A DNA stretch of 5,256 nucleotides from Chloroflexi bacterium UBA2235 (lineage in GTDB: Bacteria > Chloroflexota > UBA11872 > UBA12225): NCBI GenBank assembly GCA_002347925.1, contig DDYL01000119.1, positions 2,522 to 7,777 on the forward strand. The letters are read 5' to 3'. Position numbers and translations under genes: made by a program. The notes under the pieces were generated by a model. It made no database searches. It was not told the origin of the DNA and was given only the letters and a program-made list of their open reading frames with translations. Below, one piece after another: positions 4,530-5,256 of the stretch (its first letter is position 1; each line of letters starts with the position of its first letter).

Positions 4530-4535
4530 GGAGGT
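4530..4535 (+). promoter_or_regulatory. Strong ribosome binding site of rplF
   Basis: GGAGGT lies eight bases before ATG 4544 and is the closest match to the anti-Shine-Dalgarno complement in the window. It abuts the 3' arm of the preceding stem-loop. Confidence 0.65.
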
Positions 4536-4543
4536 TGTGAGAC

Positions 4544-5095
4544 ATGTCCCGTATAGGTAGGCAGCCGGTTGTCCTTCCGGCTGGGGTTCAGGTGACGTTG
4601 GGGTCTGGTGTCGTGTCGGTCACCGGGCCAAAGGGCAGCCTTTCTCAGGCTATTCCAGCTCCCATTGGTGTTTCAATCAGCGCTGGTGAAGTGTTGGTGA
4701 CGCGCCCGAGTGACATCAAACAGCACAAGGCATTGCATGGCTTGGCGCGCACGCTGGTTGCCAACATGGTGATCGGGGTGACAGCGGGATATCGTAGGAC
4801 GCTTGACATCACGGGTGTTGGTTTCCGGGTTGCTAAGCAGGGCTCCCGGCTGACTTTGCAGGTCGGCTTTTCTCATCCTGTCGAAGTCGCTCCTCCGCCT
4901 GGGGTTTCATTCGAGGTTGAGACGCCGACTCGGCTGCACATTCTTGGCATCGACAAGCAACTCGTAGGCGAGGTTGCCGCTCAAGTCAGGGGTATCAAGC
5001 CTCCTGAGCCCTATCTAGGGAAGGGCATACGCTATTCAGATGAGAAGATACGTCGCAAGGCGGGCAAGGCCGGTAAGGTCGGCGGGAAGAAGTAG
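4544..5095 (+). CDS. rplF: 50S ribosomal protein L6
   Basis: L6 (uL6) binds 23S rRNA near the sarcin-ricin loop and the factor-binding site of the 50S. The 183 residues fit the family (177-185). It starts MSRIGRQPVVLPAGVQVTL, giving the first L6 domain to about residue 80 with VTGPKGSL (26-33). The second domain begins near TAGYRRTLDITGVGFRVA (80-97) and contains the signature PPEPYLGKGIRY (153-164). The tail is lysine-rich (KIRRKAGKAGKVGGKK). The signature has Leu where many L6 proteins carry Lys (PEPYKGKG), a tolerated change. No truncation is seen. rplR starts 12 bases after its stop, with little room for an independent ribosome binding site, so coupling is likely. Confidence 0.98.
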   Translation: MSRIGRQPVVLPAGVQVTLGSGVVSVTGPKGSLSQAIPAPIGVSISAGEVLVTRPSDIKQHKALHGLARTLVANMVIGVTAGYRRTLDITGVGFRVAKQGSRLTLQVGFSHPVEVAPPPGVSFEVETPTRLHILGIDKQLVGEVAAQVRGIKPPEPYLGKGIRYSDEKIRRKAGKAGKVGGKK

Positions 5096-5107
5096 GCTGG
5101 CGGGACG

Positions 5108-5256
5108 ATGATCAGGAAACGTAACAGCGTTCACGCGCGGCAGAAGCGTCATAGGCGGATCCGCGCACGGGTTTCAGGCACCGAGTTCCGTCCGCGCTTG
5201 GCGGTTTTCCGCAGCAGCAAGCACATGTATGCCCAGATCATTGACGACTCCCAGGG
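5108..5256 (+). CDS. rplR: 50S ribosomal protein L18, N-terminal part (partial)
   Basis: L18 (uL18) binds 5S rRNA together with L5 and anchors it in the central protuberance. The frame from ATG 5108 runs open to the window edge, giving 49 full codons plus two bases. It starts MIRKRNSVHARQKRHRRIRA and continues with RVSGTEFRPRLAVFRSSKHMYAQIIDD. The pattern RxxRxRxxVSGT, RPRLxVFRSxKHxYAQxIDD is diagnostic for L18, and position right after rplF agrees. The basic N-terminus is the 5S-binding part; the rest lies outside the window (typical length about 120). Only a weak purine tract (GGCGGGA, 5099-5105) precedes the start, so reinitiation after rplF is likely. Confidence 0.96.
   Translation, partial: MIRKRNSVHARQKRHRRIRARVSGTEFRPRLAVFRSSKHMYAQIIDDSQ

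Overview
The window is a 5.3 kb internal piece of a bacterial S10-spc ribosomal protein gene cluster. All twelve genes lie on the + strand in the canonical order: rplV (3' end only), rpsC, rplP, rpmC, rpsQ, rplN, rplX, rplE, rpsZ (type Z S14), rpsH, rplF and rplR (5' end only). No foreign gene, mobile element, CRISPR array, tRNA or rRNA is inserted. The base composition is GC-rich and four genes start with GTG (rpsC, rpsQ, rplN, rpsZ). Zinc-binding Cys4 versions of S14 and L24, plus the sequence character of S3 (GKVPLQTLRADIDYG), L16 (MLMPKR start) and L5, suggest a GC-rich bacterium close to Chloroflexota. That placement is from memory of family sequences and is tentative; Actinobacteria-like lineages are the main alternative.

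Layout: positions 1-2099 hold the tail of the S10 operon (L22 end, S3, L16, L29, S17). Positions 2161-5256 hold the start of the spc operon (L14, L24, L5, S14, S8, L6, start of L18). No promoter or terminator with a T-tract is recognisable between the two halves, so one continuous transcript is likely. rplP/rpmC (stop and start sharing one base) and rplX/rplE (8-bp overlap) look translationally coupled. The other gaps are 12 to 125 nt. The longest, between rpsZ and rpsH, contains inverted repeats that can pair in two mutually exclusive ways.

Together the genes encode proteins of both ribosomal subunits: S3, S14, S8 and S17 of the 30S, and L22, L16, L29, L14, L24, L5, L6 and L18 of the 50S. 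The conserved cores look intact. The unusual aspects are terminal extensions: a Gly/Arg (RGG-like) C-terminal tail on S3, a Ser/Lys/Gly/Ala N-terminal extension of about 69 residues on L5, and shorter tails on L16, S17 and L22. There are also stable intercistronic RNA hairpins before rplX, rpsH and rplF. I see no previously undescribed system here; this is an ordinary housekeeping region with a few lineage-specific decorations.
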